Shown piece by piece: positions 18,058-26,836 of a stretch of DNA of 64,000 bases. Source of the stretch: an uncultured Nocardioides sp. (lineage in GTDB: Bacteria; Actinomycetota; Actinomycetes; Propionibacteriales; Nocardioidaceae); the NCBI RefSeq assembly GCF_947488025.1, contig NZ_CANKYS010000011.1, positions 62,001 to 126,000 of the forward strand. The letters run 5' to 3'. Both the position numbers and the translations under genes were made by a program. Numbering within the stretch: position 1 is the first letter of the stretch; the number at the start of each line of letters is the position of its first letter. Below the pieces are notes generated by a model. That model saw nothing but the letters and a program-made list of their open reading frames with translations, did no database searches and was not told the origin of the DNA.

Positions 18058-18462
18058 ATGACCAACGCACCGATCAAGGACGACGATCCGACGCTCGGCA
18101 AGCTCGTCATGGACGCGCAGCGCGACATCTCCTCGCTCATCTCCCAGGAGATCCAGCTCGCGAAGAGCGAGATCAAGGTCAGCGTCAAGCACGGCGGGGT
18201 CGGCGTCGGCCTCTTCGCCGGCGCGGCCTTCATCGGCCTGCTGGCGATCATCATGCTGTCGGTGGCGTTCGCCTACTTCCTCAACTGGAACGGCGACGGC
18301 CTCGACCTGCACTGGGCCTTCACGGTCGTCTTCCTCGTCTACGTCCTCATCGCCGCCCTGCTGGCCTACATCGGCCTCCGCCAGGTGAAGAAGGTCAAGG
18401 CCCCCGAGCGCGCGATCGAGCAGGGCCGGCAGATCCCCCAGGCGCTCAAGGGACGTCCCTGA
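18058..18462 (+). CDS. Phage-holin-family membrane protein (Actinobacterial Holin-X, PF07332)
   Basis: 134 residues. The N-terminal amphipathic part contains DISSLISQEIQLAKSEIK, the recognisable Holin-X/DUF1469 segment, followed by two membrane helices (about 51-76 and 86-106) and a charged tail. Despite the name these proteins are widespread chromosomal membrane proteins in actinobacteria and need not be phage-derived; function is unclear. GAAGGA precedes the ATG. It lies between nhaA and the marP operon, an arrangement that I believe is also seen in Streptomyces. It ends four bases from the marP stop. Confidence 0.85.
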   Translation: MTNAPIKDDDPTLGKLVMDAQRDISSLISQEIQLAKSEIKVSVKHGGVGVGLFAGAAFIGLLAIIMLSVAFAYFLNWNGDGLDLHWAFTVVFLVYVLIAALLAYIGLRQVKKVKAPERAIEQGRQIPQALKGRP

Positions 18463-18466
18463 CCCC

Positions 18467-19642
18467 TCAGCGCACGCAGGTGCCGGTGTCGACCGGGGCC
18501 GCCGCGGCGACCCCGGCGGCCGCTGACCCGGCCACCTGCTCCGCGGTCAGGGCGTACCCGGTGTCGGGGTCGCTGACCGAGGCGGCGAACACCATGCCCG
18601 CCACGTCACCGGCCGACGTCACGATCGGGCCACCGGAGTTGCCCGGCCGGATGAGCGCCCGCAGCGAGAAGACCTGGCGGATGACGGTGCCCTCGCCGTA
18701 GATGTCGGGCGAGCGCAGCCGCTGCTCGGAGCGGACGCGGCCGGACACCACGTCGTAGGGGCCGTCCTCCGGATAGCCCAGGACCGCGACCGGGTCGCGC
18801 GGCTCGACCTCGGTGTCGAAGGCGAGCGGGAGGGACCCGGTGTCGGGCAGCGACAGCACGGCGATGTCGAGGGCGGGGTCGTAGAGCACGACCGACGCGG
18901 TGACCGACGAGCCGCCGACCTCCACCTCGGGACGGGTCACCCCGGCGACGACGTGGGCGTTGGTCATCAGCCGGCCGGGGGCGTAGAAGAAGCCCGTGCC
19001 CTCGACACCACCGCCGCAGCCGTTGGTGCCACGGACCTTGACCACGCTGCCCTCGGTCGCCATCACGTCGGGATCGGTGAGCATCCTGGGGTCACCGGGG
19101 CGGACCGCGACGATCCGCTCCGGCGCGAACGGCTCGAGGTAGCGCGGGAAGAACGTCGTGCCGACGACGTTGTTGAACGCCTGCAGCACCTTGTCGGAGT
19201 CGGTCGGCAGCGTCTGGTCGACCTTGGCCAGGATCGTCGAGTCACGCACCAGCGGCGTGAAGGCGCCGATGCGGGTGCCGGACACGGCCACACCGAGGGC
19301 CCACGCGACGAGCAGCACGGCCACGGCGCTGAGCGCCGATCCGCCGATCGCGTCGACGGCCCGGATCGGTTGCCAGGTGATCCGGTCACGCAGCCGCGCG
19401 CCGACGAACTGGAACAGCGCCTGGCCGAGCGAGGCCGAGATGATCACGATGAACAGCGCACCCAGCGACACCCACAGGGAGGGAGCGGCGTCGCCCAGCG
19501 CGAGCGGCGCGGCCCAGATGCCGGCGAGGCCCCCGAGCAGCAGGCCGGCGGTGGCGCTGGCGCCGGTGATGAATCCCTGCCAGTAGCCCGAGAGGGCATA
19601 GATCCCCACGAGTGCGACGAGGCACCAGTCGAGGACGTTCAT
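18467..19642 (-). CDS. marP: MarP-type membrane serine protease (CvpA-like domain plus trypsin-like domain)
   Basis: 391 residues from ATG 19642. Four N-terminal helices (residues 1-125) form a CvpA/colicin-V-like membrane domain; the extracytoplasmic part is a chymotrypsin-fold protease with the catalytic triad visible as TNAHVVAG (His), DPALDIAVL (Asp) and RPGNSGGP (Ser). Two Cys (GTNGCGGG and the C-terminal TGTC) may form the disulfide seen in M. tuberculosis MarP, which protects the cell against acid and oxidative stress. The gene order matches Rv3671c-Rv3674c. GTG 19645 gives an alternative start with a four-base overlap with the Nudix gene; ATG gives TGATG. GAGGAG precedes it. Confidence 0.92.
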   Translation of the reverse strand: MNVLDWCLVALVGIYALSGYWQGFITGASATAGLLLGGLAGIWAAPLALGDAAPSLWVSLGALFIVIISASLGQALFQFVGARLRDRITWQPIRAVDAIGGSALSAVAVLLVAWALGVAVSGTRIGAFTPLVRDSTILAKVDQTLPTDSDKVLQAFNNVVGTTFFPRYLEPFAPERIVAVRPGDPRMLTDPDVMATEGSVVKVRGTNGCGGGVEGTGFFYAPGRLMTNAHVVAGVTRPEVEVGGSSVTASVVLYDPALDIAVLSLPDTGSLPLAFDTEVEPRDPVAVLGYPEDGPYDVVSGRVRSEQRLRSPDIYGEGTVIRQVFSLRALIRPGNSGGPIVTSAGDVAGMVFAASVSDPDTGYALTAEQVAGSAAAGVAAAAPVDTGTCVR

Positions 19643-20412
19643 CACTGCTGCTCCTCGAGCCTGGTGTTCTGGGCTGTGTCCTGCGTGGTGTTGGGGGCGA
19701 GGTCGGTGCCCCGGGGGACACCCTGCAGCATGTGGTCGGGAAGGTCACGCACCCGCGCCCGGTCCCAGTCCTCGGCCCAGCCGAGGTAGCTGAACAGCCG
19801 GGCGATGATGCCGGCGGTGAAGCCCCACAGGATCACGTCGCGCTCGGGCCCGATCAGGAATCCCGGCCCGAGCCAGCCGCTCGGGTGGCGCACGGTGATG
19901 CGGTTGTCGGGATCGAGCAGCTCGGCGATCGCGACGTGGTGGATCTCGTGGACCTCGTCGGGGCTGGCGATGCGCACCTCGCCACGGTCGCGCCAGTAGC
20001 CGAGGATCGGCGTCACCGCGAAGTTGCTCGGCGGGAGCCACAGCTCGGGCAGCTCGCCGAAGACCTCCACCTCCGTCGGCTCGAGCCCGATCTCCTCGTA
20101 CGCCTCGCGCAGCGCCGCCTGCTGCGGGGTCTCCCCCTCGTCGAGCGAGCCCCCGGGGAAGGACACCTGGCCGGGGTGGGAGCGCATGTGGTGGTTGCGC
20201 TCGGTCAGCAGGAGCTCGCCGCGGTGGGCGAGGTCGTCGGGGCCGGGATGAGGGTGGGCCGGGTCGGCGTCGCGGTCGGCGAAGACCATCAGCACCGCAC
20301 CGCGGCGGGGGTCGCTGTCCTCGGGGGGCATGAAACGGGTGAGCTCGTGGACGGTGATGGAGGAGGCGGCCTCCACGACCGGCGCCAGCCAGCCCGGGAG
20401 CCGATCGATCAC
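19642..20412 (-). CDS. Nudix hydrolase, coenzyme A pyrophosphatase type
   Basis: 256 residues from GTG 20412, overlapping the thioredoxin-like gene by four bases. The Nudix box is complete: G-SLDEG-E-TPQQAAL-REAYEEIGL. The flanking MRSHPGQVSFPGG segment before the box is the UPF0035-type signature of CoA-cleaving Nudix enzymes, which split CoA or its derivatives into 4'-phosphopantetheine and 3',5'-ADP. The C-terminal tail (about 35 residues) is polar and low in complexity. Syntenic with Rv3672c of the M. tuberculosis marP operon. Confidence 0.88.
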   Translation of the reverse strand: MIDRLPGWLAPVVEAASSITVHELTRFMPPEDSDPRRGAVLMVFADRDADPAHPHPGPDDLAHRGELLLTERNHHMRSHPGQVSFPGGSLDEGETPQQAALREAYEEIGLEPTEVEVFGELPELWLPPSNFAVTPILGYWRDRGEVRIASPDEVHEIHHVAIAELLDPDNRITVRHPSGWLGPGFLIGPERDVILWGFTAGIIARLFSYLGWAEDWDRARVRDLPDHMLQGVPRGTDLAPNTTQDTAQNTRLEEQQ

Positions 20413-21032
20413 AGCGTGATCCCGAGGTGCTCGGCGACCTTGGCCTTGATCTCCGCCACCGATTCCACGCCGCCGGAGTCCTGCGCGACGACGACACCGT
20501 CCTCGTCGACGAACACGAACGCCGGCAGCCCGCGGCGGGCGACCGCGAAGGCGTCCTCGACCATCAGCTCGCCACCGGGGTCGGCGATCGAGGGATAGGT
20601 CGCCCCGGTCTCCTCGGCCAGCGCCAGGGCGCCGTCGGGGTGCACGTCGTTGAAGTCGATGCCCAGCACCGGCACCCGGTCGCCGTACTGCTGGTGGAAC
20701 TCCTCCAGCGCCGGCATCTCCTGCCGGCACGGCTCGCACTGCGCCTGCCAGAGGTTGATCACGAGGGGTCCGCGGAGCGAGGACAGGTCGACGTCGGGCC
20801 CACCGCCCAGGCACGGCAGCGTCACCTCGGGCAGCCCGCCCTCGACCGCCTCCCCGGTGCCGGGCCGGCAGTCCTCCATGCCGATGCGCGCCTTGACCTC
20901 GCGCAGGGCGGGGGTGTCGACGTCGACGTCGGGAGGGCGTACGTCGATGCTGCTGCCGCTCATCGACGACCACGCGAGGGCGCCCACGGCGACGCATGCG
21001 GCGAGCGCCAACGCCAGGAACAGCTTCCTCAT
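20409..21032 (-). CDS. Exported TlpA/ResA-like thiol-disulfide oxidoreductase
   Basis: 207 residues. The N-terminal signal/anchor is [20 protein letters not shown]. The thioredoxin-fold active site is [10 protein letters not shown] (CxxC near residue 110), and the cis-Pro loop GLPAFVFVD is present. It probably works outside the membrane in disulfide reduction or exchange. Two further Cys precede the active site (MEDCRPG, LPCLGGG), unusual for simple TlpA proteins and possibly forming a structural disulfide. ATGA overlap with nth upstream and GTGA overlap with the Nudix gene downstream: one operon. Equivalent to Rv3673c. Confidence 0.88.
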   Translation of the reverse strand: MRKLFLALALAACVAVGALAWSSMSGSSIDVRPPDVDVDTPALREVKARIGMEDCRPGTGEAVEGGLPEVTLPCLGGGPDVDLSSLRGPLVINLWQAQCEPCRQEMPALEEFHQQYGDRVPVLGIDFNDVHPDGALALAEETGATYPSIADPGGELMVEDAFAVARRGLPAFVFVDEDGVVVAQDSGGVESVAEIKAKVAEHLGITL

Positions 21033-21784
21033 GCAGGGCCCTGGGTCGTGACCAGCTTCTCCGCCTCGACGGGGTCGATCGGGCCGGCGCCGAACGACGG
21101 ACACAGGCGGGCGACCGGGCAGGCGCCGCACGCGGGCTTCTTGGCGTGGCAGCGGCGGCGTCCGTGCCAGATGAGGTGGTGCGAGAGCATCGTCCAGTCC
21201 CGCTTGGGGAAGAGCGCGCCGACGGCGTGCTCGACCTTGACCGGGTCGGTCTCCTCGGTCCAGCCGAGGCGACGGGCGAGCCGGCCGAAGTGGGTGTCGA
21301 CGGTGATGCCGGGCTTGTCGAACGCGTTGCCCAGCACGACGTTGGCGGTCTTGCGGCCGACACCGGGCAGCGTCACCAGGTCCTCGAGGCGGTCGGGCAC
21401 CTCGCCACCGAAGCGCTCGACGAGCGCCTGGCTGAGCTTGAGCACGGAGTCGGTCTTGGCGCGGAAGAACCCGAGCGGGCCCAGCAGCTGCTCGAGGTGC
21501 TCGCGCGGGGCGGCCGCCATCGCCTCCGGCGTCGGGTAGGCCGCGAAGAGCGCGGGGCTGGCGGCGTTGACCCGGCGGTCGGTCGTCTGCGCGGAGACCA
21601 CCGTGACGACGAGGCACTCGAACGCGTTGGTGAAGTCGAGCTCGGCGCGGGCGTCGGGATAGGTCTCGCCGAGGATCCGGTCGACCTTGCGCGCCCGGCG
21701 CACGAGCGACGTGTCGGGCTTGGGGATCACGGCCGGGACGGCCTGGGTGGCCTTCGGGGTCACCTTGCGGGCAGGGGCGGGCAC
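21029..21784 (-). CDS. nth: Endonuclease III, DNA glycosylase/AP lyase
   Basis: 251 residues from GTG 21784. It removes oxidised pyrimidines. The helix-hairpin-helix is [14 protein letters not shown] with the catalytic Lys; the catalytic Asp is in [10 protein letters not shown]. The C-terminal [4Fe-4S] loop is C-x6-C-x2-C-x5-C ([17 protein letters not shown]). The N-terminal 30 residues are Pro/Lys-rich and extend beyond the E. coli enzyme. A -10 box TACGCT is six bases upstream of the GTG, so the nth-TlpA-Nudix-marP operon is probably led by a leaderless message. crp is divergent, as in M. tuberculosis (Rv3674c/Rv3676). Confidence 0.95.
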   Translation of the reverse strand: MPAPARKVTPKATQAVPAVIPKPDTSLVRRARKVDRILGETYPDARAELDFTNAFECLVVTVVSAQTTDRRVNAASPALFAAYPTPEAMAAAPREHLEQLLGPLGFFRAKTDSVLKLSQALVERFGGEVPDRLEDLVTLPGVGRKTANVVLGNAFDKPGITVDTHFGRLARRLGWTEETDPVKVEHAVGALFPKRDWTMLSHHLIWHGRRRCHAKKPACGACPVARLCPSFGAGPIDPVEAEKLVTTQGPA

Positions 21785-21790
21785 GCGCCC

Positions 21791-21796
21791 AGCGTA
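21791..21796 (-). promoter_or_regulatory. -10 box TACGCT, leaderless geometry for the nth operon
   Basis: TACGCT on the minus strand is followed by six bases and then GTG 21784. Confidence 0.6.
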
Positions 21797-21860
21797 CGGT
21801 CCGGCTCCGACAGCATCGAAGCCGGCGCAAACGCCGCCTCGCCCACGCCGAGTCGCGGTT

Positions 21861-21883
21861 GTGAGACGCACCACGGCTAGGAT
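21861..21883 (+). promoter_or_regulatory. crp promoter with possible Crp/GlxR half-matched box
   Basis: GTG-N8-CAC (21861-21874, in TGTGAGACGCACCACG) matches only the core of the GlxR consensus and lies just upstream of the -10 box TAGGAT (21878-21883). The message would have a leader of about 50 bases, with SD GGGAGGA before GTG 21938. Autoregulation is possible but the box is weak. Confidence 0.4.
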
Positions 21884-21937
21884 CGTCCCGGATCCCGAGC
21901 AGCACCCGTCGGGACGCACCCCACTGGGAGGATTGAC

Positions 21938-22615
21938 GTGGACAACGACGTGCTCCGTCAGGCACCGCTGTTCAGCTCGCTCGACGACGAGGCAGCGACG
22001 GCACTGGGCGGTTCGATGGCCGAGACCAAGCTGCGTCGCGGCGACGTCCTCTTCCACGAGGGCGACTCGGGCGACAAGCTCTACATCGTCACCGAGGGCA
22101 AGGTGAAGCTCGGCCGCTCCTCCTCCGACGGCCGCGAAAACCTCCTCGCCATCATGGGCCCCGGCCAGATGTTCGGCGAGCTCTCCCTCTTCGACCCGGG
22201 CCCGCGCTCCGCGACGGTCACCGCCGTCACCGACGCGTCCTTCGGCTCGCTCTCCCACGACGACCTGCTGCGCTGGCTCGACGGCCGCCCGCAGGTCGCG
22301 CGCGGACTGCTCTCCCAGCTCGCCTCGCGGCTGCGCAAGTCCAACGACGTCGTCGCCGACCTCGTCTTCTCCGACGTGCCCGGCCGTGTCGCCAAGGCGC
22401 TGCTCGACCTCGCCGACCGCTTCGGCCGCACCGCCGACGACGGCGTCCACGTCCACCACGACCTCACCCAGGAGGAGCTCGCCCAGCTGGTCGGCGCCTC
22501 CCGCGAGACGGTCAACAAGGCGCTCGCCGACTTCGCCTCGCGCGGCTGGCTGCGCCTGGAGCCCCGCTCCGTGGTGATCATGGACCTCGAGCGCCTCTCC
22601 CGCCGGGCCCGCTGA
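21938..22615 (+). CDS. crp: Crp/GlxR-type cyclic-AMP-responsive transcription regulator
   Basis: 225 residues from GTG 21938 with SD GGGAGGA. N-terminal cyclic-nucleotide domain (about 1-115) with the phosphate-binding cassette [19 protein letters not shown]: the Glu and Arg needed for cAMP are both present. Long dimer helix, then [23 protein letters not shown] (about 173-192). Orthologous by sequence pattern and position to Rv3676/GlxR, global regulators of carbon and energy metabolism. A good Crp box lies on the acs promoter in this window. Confidence 0.93.
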   Translation: MDNDVLRQAPLFSSLDDEAATALGGSMAETKLRRGDVLFHEGDSGDKLYIVTEGKVKLGRSSSDGRENLLAIMGPGQMFGELSLFDPGPRSATVTAVTDASFGSLSHDDLLRWLDGRPQVARGLLSQLASRLRKSNDVVADLVFSDVPGRVAKALLDLADRFGRTADDGVHVHHDLTQEELAQLVGASRETVNKALADFASRGWLRLEPRSVVIMDLERLSRRAR

Positions 22616-22684
22616 GACTTCTTCGTCCCGCCTGACCCCCGCCGCGGCGCATTCCTGCGTCGTACGTCGTGAAGGGGGTGCCCG

Positions 22685-23176
22685 GTGACTGATCGATCGG
22701 CGTTCGACGGGTTCGTGCAGGCGCGCGGACCGGCGCTCGCGCGCACCGCCTACCTGCTCACCGGTGACCACCACCTCGCCGAGGACCTGGTGCAGGCGGC
22801 GCTCGTGCAGGCCGCGAAGCACTGGGAGCGCATCCACACCTCGCCCGAGGCCTACGTACGCCGTGCGATGTACCACCAGAACATCTCCTGGTGGCGGCGC
22901 CGCAAGCTCGCCGAGACCCCGCTGGAGTCGTACGACGCCCCGGTTCCCGCGGCCGACCCGACGCTGCGGCTGACCCTCGAGCAGGCCCTGCGGCGGCTCA
23001 CCCCGCGCCAGCGCACCGTGCTGGTGCTGCGCTACTTCGAGGACCTCACCGAGGTCCAGACGGCCGCCGAGCTGGGCATCTCCAGCGGCGCGGTCAAGTC
23101 CATGTCGCGCCAGGCCCTCCAGCGGTTGCGCGTCCTGGCCCCCGAGCTCGCCGACCTGGTGGGAGCAGACGCATGA
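22685..23176 (+). CDS. SigE-family (ECF) RNA polymerase sigma factor
   Basis: 163 residues from GTG 22685 with GAAGGGGG upstream. The start [21 protein letters not shown]... is characteristic of the short actinobacterial SigE-family ECF group; region 2 includes [19 protein letters not shown] and region 4 [19 protein letters not shown] plus [20 protein letters not shown]. The next gene starts within its stop (ATGA) and encodes a membrane partner. The stimulus and regulon are unknown. Confidence 0.9.
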   Translation: MTDRSAFDGFVQARGPALARTAYLLTGDHHLAEDLVQAALVQAAKHWERIHTSPEAYVRRAMYHQNISWWRRRKLAETPLESYDAPVPAADPTLRLTLEQALRRLTPRQRTVLVLRYFEDLTEVQTAAELGISSGAVKSMSRQALQRLRVLAPELADLVGADA

Positions 23177-24441
23177 GCACCGACCTGCGCGAGGAGCTCG
23201 ACGCCCTCGCCCGCACCCAGACCTTCTCGCCCGACCCGTCCGCCTGGGACCGGGGGCGCCGCGCCCGGCGTCGTACGCGGGTCGCCGCCGGTGCGGCCGC
23301 GGTCGCGGTCGTCGCGGCGGTCGCCGGCGCGGGGGCGCTCGTCCTGCAGCCGGACCGGGAGGCGCGTACGGCGTCGAGCGAGGTGGTCGAGGGTGGTGCG
23401 ATCCCGAGCCGGATCGACGACATCCCGGCTGATCTCGAGCCCACGACCGACCTCGCGGTGGGGCGCGGGGCGGCCGCGTTCATCTCGACCTCGCAGCGTG
23501 TGCCGGCGGTGGTCACGGCGGCCGACGGTGTGGCGCACCTGCTCGACCTCCCGGGCTGGGACGAGGACGGCCAGGCGTTGGCCCTCTCGCCGGACGGGCT
23601 GAAGCTCGCGTGGCAGCAGACCGGTGACGGTGGTGCCACCATCGGCGTGCTCGAGCTGACGACCGGTCGGCAGCGGAGCGACGAGGTGCACCCGGATGAC
23701 CTCGCCCTCCGCGAGCTCACGTGGTCGCCCGACTCGCAGTGGCTGGGCTGGTTGGGCGACGCCGACGGTGGCGCCCACGTCGGTCAGCTGCCGGTGCCCG
23801 GGGCGGACCTGGGCCTGAGCACGTTCGTCGAGGGCAACGTCTCCTCGCTCGCCATCGGCAATGCCGCGGACGTCGTCATCGGTGCGAAGGGCGGGCTCCA
23901 CCGGATCACCGTGGACCAGCCCGAGCTCATCACCCGGACCACCGGCGTGGGTCCTGGCCTCTTCTCCCCCGACGCCCGCTTCGTTGCCCTGCGCTCGGCG
24001 CCGTCCGGCGCGTCCTCCACGCTGCGGCTCTCGGACGGCGCGGTCCTCACCCACCCGTTCCCGGACGGCACCTTCGACTCCGGCGCCGTCATCCCCCTCG
24101 GGTGGCTCGACGACCGGCACCAGCTCCTGCAGGTGTGGTCGGCCGCGGACGAGGACGCCGAGCTCGTGGTCACGACGCCGCAGGTCGGACCGACCAGCAC
24201 CTGGCGCCGATCCGTCGGCTCGATCGACGCCAGCATCGCCGGGCGGGTCAGCCTGGCCGTCGACCTCGTGCCGGACCTCGACGGCACCTCGTCGCAGGAG
24301 CTCACCCGTGACTTCGACACGGCCGACGAGCCCCCGGCACCGTTCGGCATCGAGCTGTCGCTGTTCATCGGGCTCGGGGTCGCGGCGGCCATCGCCGTAC
24401 TGCTCGCGCTGCGGTGGCTCTGGCGCCGCCTGCTCGGCTGA
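23173..24441 (+). CDS. Membrane partner of the SigE-type sigma factor with beta-propeller-like domain
   Basis: 422 residues. Short N-terminal cytoplasmic region (1-35, ending RRARRRTRV), one helix (about 37-57), a long outer domain, then a second helix near the C-terminus ([18 protein letters not shown]) and a basic end. The outer domain contains repeated SPDG/SPD and LTW-SPDSQW blades typical of TolB/WD40-like propellers. Translational coupling to the sigma gene suggests an anti-sigma or sensor function, but no ZAS His-Cys-Cys motif is present, so the mechanism would differ from the 4.9 kb anti-sigma factor. Function is inferred from context. Confidence 0.75.
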   Translation: MSTDLREELDALARTQTFSPDPSAWDRGRRARRRTRVAAGAAAVAVVAAVAGAGALVLQPDREARTASSEVVEGGAIPSRIDDIPADLEPTTDLAVGRGAAAFISTSQRVPAVVTAADGVAHLLDLPGWDEDGQALALSPDGLKLAWQQTGDGGATIGVLELTTGRQRSDEVHPDDLALRELTWSPDSQWLGWLGDADGGAHVGQLPVPGADLGLSTFVEGNVSSLAIGNAADVVIGAKGGLHRITVDQPELITRTTGVGPGLFSPDARFVALRSAPSGASSTLRLSDGAVLTHPFPDGTFDSGAVIPLGWLDDRHQLLQVWSAADEDAELVVTTPQVGPTSTWRRSVGSIDASIAGRVSLAVDLVPDLDGTSSQELTRDFDTADEPPAPFGIELSLFIGLGVAAAIAVLLALRWLWRRLLG

Positions 24442-24464
24442 CGTAGCAGCGCGGCCAGCCCGGG

Positions 24465-24559
24465 GGTAGTCCAGTGGACAACGGTCAAAGATCGGCCTCG
24501 CGCACGACCACTTTCCACTGGACTACCGCAAGCGGGCAGCCGTTCGCCACTGGACTACC
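24465..24559. repeat. Inverted plus direct repeat GGTAGTCCAGTGGA, probable bidirectional terminator
   Basis: Perfect 14-base inverted repeat: GGTAGTCCAGTGGA (24465-24478) and its complement (24514-24527). A third, direct copy CCACTGGACTACC follows at 24547-24559. The element fills the 143-base gap between two convergent genes. No coding signal is seen in the gap. Confidence 0.75.
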
Positions 24560-24584
24560 GGCGGCCGCGGGCCCGTACGGCGGC

Positions 24585-25136
24585 TCAGGCGCGGGGGTCG
24601 CGCCCGGCGAACGCGACCAGCCGGTCATACGCCGACGCATCGTCGGGCACCTCGACCGGGGGCCCGAAGGCCGGGCCGCGGTTGTCGTCGGTCAGCCCCT
24701 GCTGCATGAAGGCGAGCCCCCGCTCGGCGACCTCGTCGTCCAGCGGCAGCGGCCGGCCGAGCGCGCGGACGAGGTCCCAGGTGTGCACCCCGAGCTCGGC
24801 GCTCTGCCAGTCGGCCTGGGCGACCCGGTCGTCGGGCTGGCCGTGCCAGTGGTGCAGGAGGTCGTCGGCGTGCGAGCGGAAGTGCGCCGCCAGCTGGGCC
24901 GGCTCCACGCCGGCGCCGGCGCTCCAGTCGACCTCCTCCCCGCGGCCGAGCCGCAGGAAGTGCTCGGGAGCGGCAGCCAGGTGGTCGGCGAGCTCGCGCA
25001 CGGTCCATCCGTGGCACGGCGTCGGCTTGCCCAGGTCGTCGGGATGGACGGCAGCGAGCGCGTCACCGGCCTGGTCCAGGGCGCGGGACAGGACGACGAC
25101 GGGCCGGTGCGGACTGGTCATCGAGGTGGTCTCCAT
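24585..25136 (-). CDS. DinB-like metal-binding protein, TIGR03086/mycothiol-dependent maleylpyruvate isomerase family
   Basis: 183 residues from ATG 25136. The family signature TPCHGWTVRELADHL (about residues 39-53) supplies the first metal His; later His in HFRSHADDLLHH and GVHTWDL complete the usual three-His site. Relatives use mycothiol as cofactor or thiol substrate in isomerisation or detoxification in actinobacteria. The specific reaction is unknown. Starts at METTS or at MTSPHR five residues later; a purine-rich GAGGTGGG precedes the first. It is convergent with the sigma-partner gene and 39 bases after the MBL stop on the same strand. Confidence 0.8.
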   Translation of the reverse strand: METTSMTSPHRPVVVLSRALDQAGDALAAVHPDDLGKPTPCHGWTVRELADHLAAAPEHFLRLGRGEEVDWSAGAGVEPAQLAAHFRSHADDLLHHWHGQPDDRVAQADWQSAELGVHTWDLVRALGRPLPLDDEVAERGLAFMQQGLTDDNRGPAFGPPVEVPDDASAYDRLVAFAGRDPRA

Positions 25137-25175
25137 GCCACCCACCTCACTCCTCGCGCGGAGCGGACGCAAGGG

Positions 25176-25979
25176 TCATTGGCCCTGGAGATGGGCGAGC
25201 TGCGCGCGCACCGACAGCTCCGCCGCGCCCCACAGCACCGGGTCGACGTCGGCGTAGACGATCTCGACGACGGCACGGGCGGGGTCGTCCAGGTCCGGCA
25301 GCGTGGCCAGTGCGGCGCGCACCTGCTCGAGCCGCTGCTCACGGTGGGCGAGGTAGAAGTCGAGGGCGCCGAGCGCGTCGTCGATGACCGGGCCGTGACC
25401 GGGCCAGACGCTGGTGATGCCCTGCTCGCCGCAGAGGGCGTGGAGCCGCTGCAACGAGGAGAGGTAGGCCCCGAGCTGGCCGTCCGGGTGCGCGACGACG
25501 GTCGTGCCGCGGCCGAGCACGGTGTCACCGGTCAGCACGGCCCGGTCCTGCGGCACCACGAAGGACAGCGAGTCCGACGTGTGACCGGGCGTCGCCACGA
25601 CGTGCACCTCCAGCCCACCCACTGCGACCACGTCGCCCTCGCCGAGGCCCTCGGAGCCGAGCCGGTACGCCGGGTCCAGGGCGCGTACGCCGCACCCGTG
25701 CCGCTCGGCGTACTCGCGCGCCGCCTCGCTGTGGTCGGCGTGGTGGTGGGTCAGCAGCACCACGGAGACGTCGCCGGCGGCCGCATCGATCGCGTCGAGG
25801 TGCGCCTCGATCGACGGCCCCGGGTCGACGACGACCGACCGGGAGGAGTCGGGGTCGCGCAGCACCCACGTGTTGGTGCCGTCGAGGGTCATCACGTCGG
25901 CGTTGGGGGCGAGCACGCAGGTGCCGGTGTCGCCGAAGGCGCCGCCCGACCAGCCCCGGCCGGCTGTGGGTGCGGTCAT
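25176..25979 (-). CDS. MBL-fold metallo-hydrolase
   Basis: 267 residues from ATG 25979, overlapping the Nudix stop (ATGA). The metal site is THHHADHSEAA (HxHxDH near residue 80), TPGHTSDS and LTGDTVLGRG, with a final His in WPGHGPVID: all ligands of a binuclear zinc hydrolase are present. Glyoxalase-II/LACTB2-like enzymes share this layout and LACTB2-type proteins can act as ribonucleases, so the substrate is open. Syntenic with Rv3677c in the block crp-MBL-RidA-DUF4177. Confidence 0.88.
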   Translation of the reverse strand: MTAPTAGRGWSGGAFGDTGTCVLAPNADVMTLDGTNTWVLRDPDSSRSVVVDPGPSIEAHLDAIDAAAGDVSVVLLTHHHADHSEAAREYAERHGCGVRALDPAYRLGSEGLGEGDVVAVGGLEVHVVATPGHTSDSLSFVVPQDRAVLTGDTVLGRGTTVVAHPDGQLGAYLSSLQRLHALCGEQGITSVWPGHGPVIDDALGALDFYLAHREQRLEQVRAALATLPDLDDPARAVVEIVYADVDPVLWGAAELSVRAQLAHLQGQ

Positions 25980-26836
25980 CGAGCCGCCATCAGTGCGGTG
26001 TAGTGCGGCGGGGTCGAGAGGATGAACTCGTCGCCGTCGGAGACCACCTCGGGCATGAACATGTCGACCGTCCGCCCGCCCGCCGCCGCGAGGACGGAGG
26101 AGGGGTCGGCGTACTGCCCCACCTCGAGGCAGGTCAGCCAGGTCGGGGGCAGCATCAGGATCTGCTCCTGCTCCACCTGCGCGACCGCGTCGAGAGCGCC
26201 GGCCCACATCACCGACGACGACTCGCTCGACACGTCGCGGGTCACCTGGCCCTCGGGCAGCCGGGCGACGAAGAACCAGGTGCGGTAGCGCCGCGGCTCG
26301 AAGACCGGCGTCAGCCAGCCCGACCAGGCGCCGAGCAGGTCGGTGCGCAGCACGAGCGTTCGCTTCTCCAGGAAGGCGGTCAGCGAGACCTCGCGCGACT
26401 CGAGCGCCACGCGGTCGGCCTCCCAGTCGTCGCCGGTCGTGTCGGCGACCACCGAGTCGGCACCGCTCCCGGCGAGCAGCACGCCGGACTCCTCGAACGT
26501 CTCACGCACGGCGGCGCAGACCAGCGCCCGCGCCTTCGGCTCGTCGCAGCCGAGCCGCGTCGCCCACTCGGCGGGTGAGGGACCGGCCCAGAGCCCGCGG
26601 TCGACCAGCTCGTCGTCGAAGTCGCGCGGGTCCACCCCGCCGCCGGGGAAGACGCACATCCCGCCGGCGAAGGCCATCGACGTCTGGCGTCGCAACAGGT
26701 AGACGTCCGGCCCCGACGCGCCGGGGCGCAGCAGCACGACCGTCGCCGCGTCGCGCGGCTCGGCGGGTGCGGCCTCGCCCGAGGCGTACGACCGCGCCTG
26801 GGCGACGAGGGCGTCGGGGAGCGGGAGCCGCTCCAC
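25976..26836 (-). CDS. Nudix hydrolase with split Nudix box (NUDT19-like)
   Basis: 286 residues from GTG 26836, directly after the RidA stop with GAGG as SD. The glycine part of the Nudix box (FPGGGVDPRDF) and the catalytic part (RETFEESGVLL) are separated by about 45 residues, the same kind of insertion found in NUDT19-type CoA pyrophosphatases. The core RExxEExG is intact. Substrate is uncertain (acyl-CoA or other nucleoside diphosphates). It sits between RidA and MBL genes; I do not recall an equivalent at this place in M. tuberculosis, so it may be an addition to the conserved block. Confidence 0.82.
   Translation of the reverse strand: MERLPLPDALVAQARSYASGEAAPAEPRDAATVVLLRPGASGPDVYLLRRQTSMAFAGGMCVFPGGGVDPRDFDDELVDRGLWAGPSPAEWATRLGCDEPKARALVCAAVRETFEESGVLLAGSGADSVVADTTGDDWEADRVALESREVSLTAFLEKRTLVLRTDLLGAWSGWLTPVFEPRRYRTWFFVARLPEGQVTRDVSSESSSVMWAGALDAVAQVEQEQILMLPPTWLTCLEVGQYADPSSVLAAAGGRTVDMFMPEVVSDGDEFILSTPPHYTALMAAR

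Noticed and set aside
18058..18462. Prophage remnant suggested by the holin-type protein
   Set aside because: No other phage genes nearby; Holin-X proteins are common chromosomal proteins in this setting.
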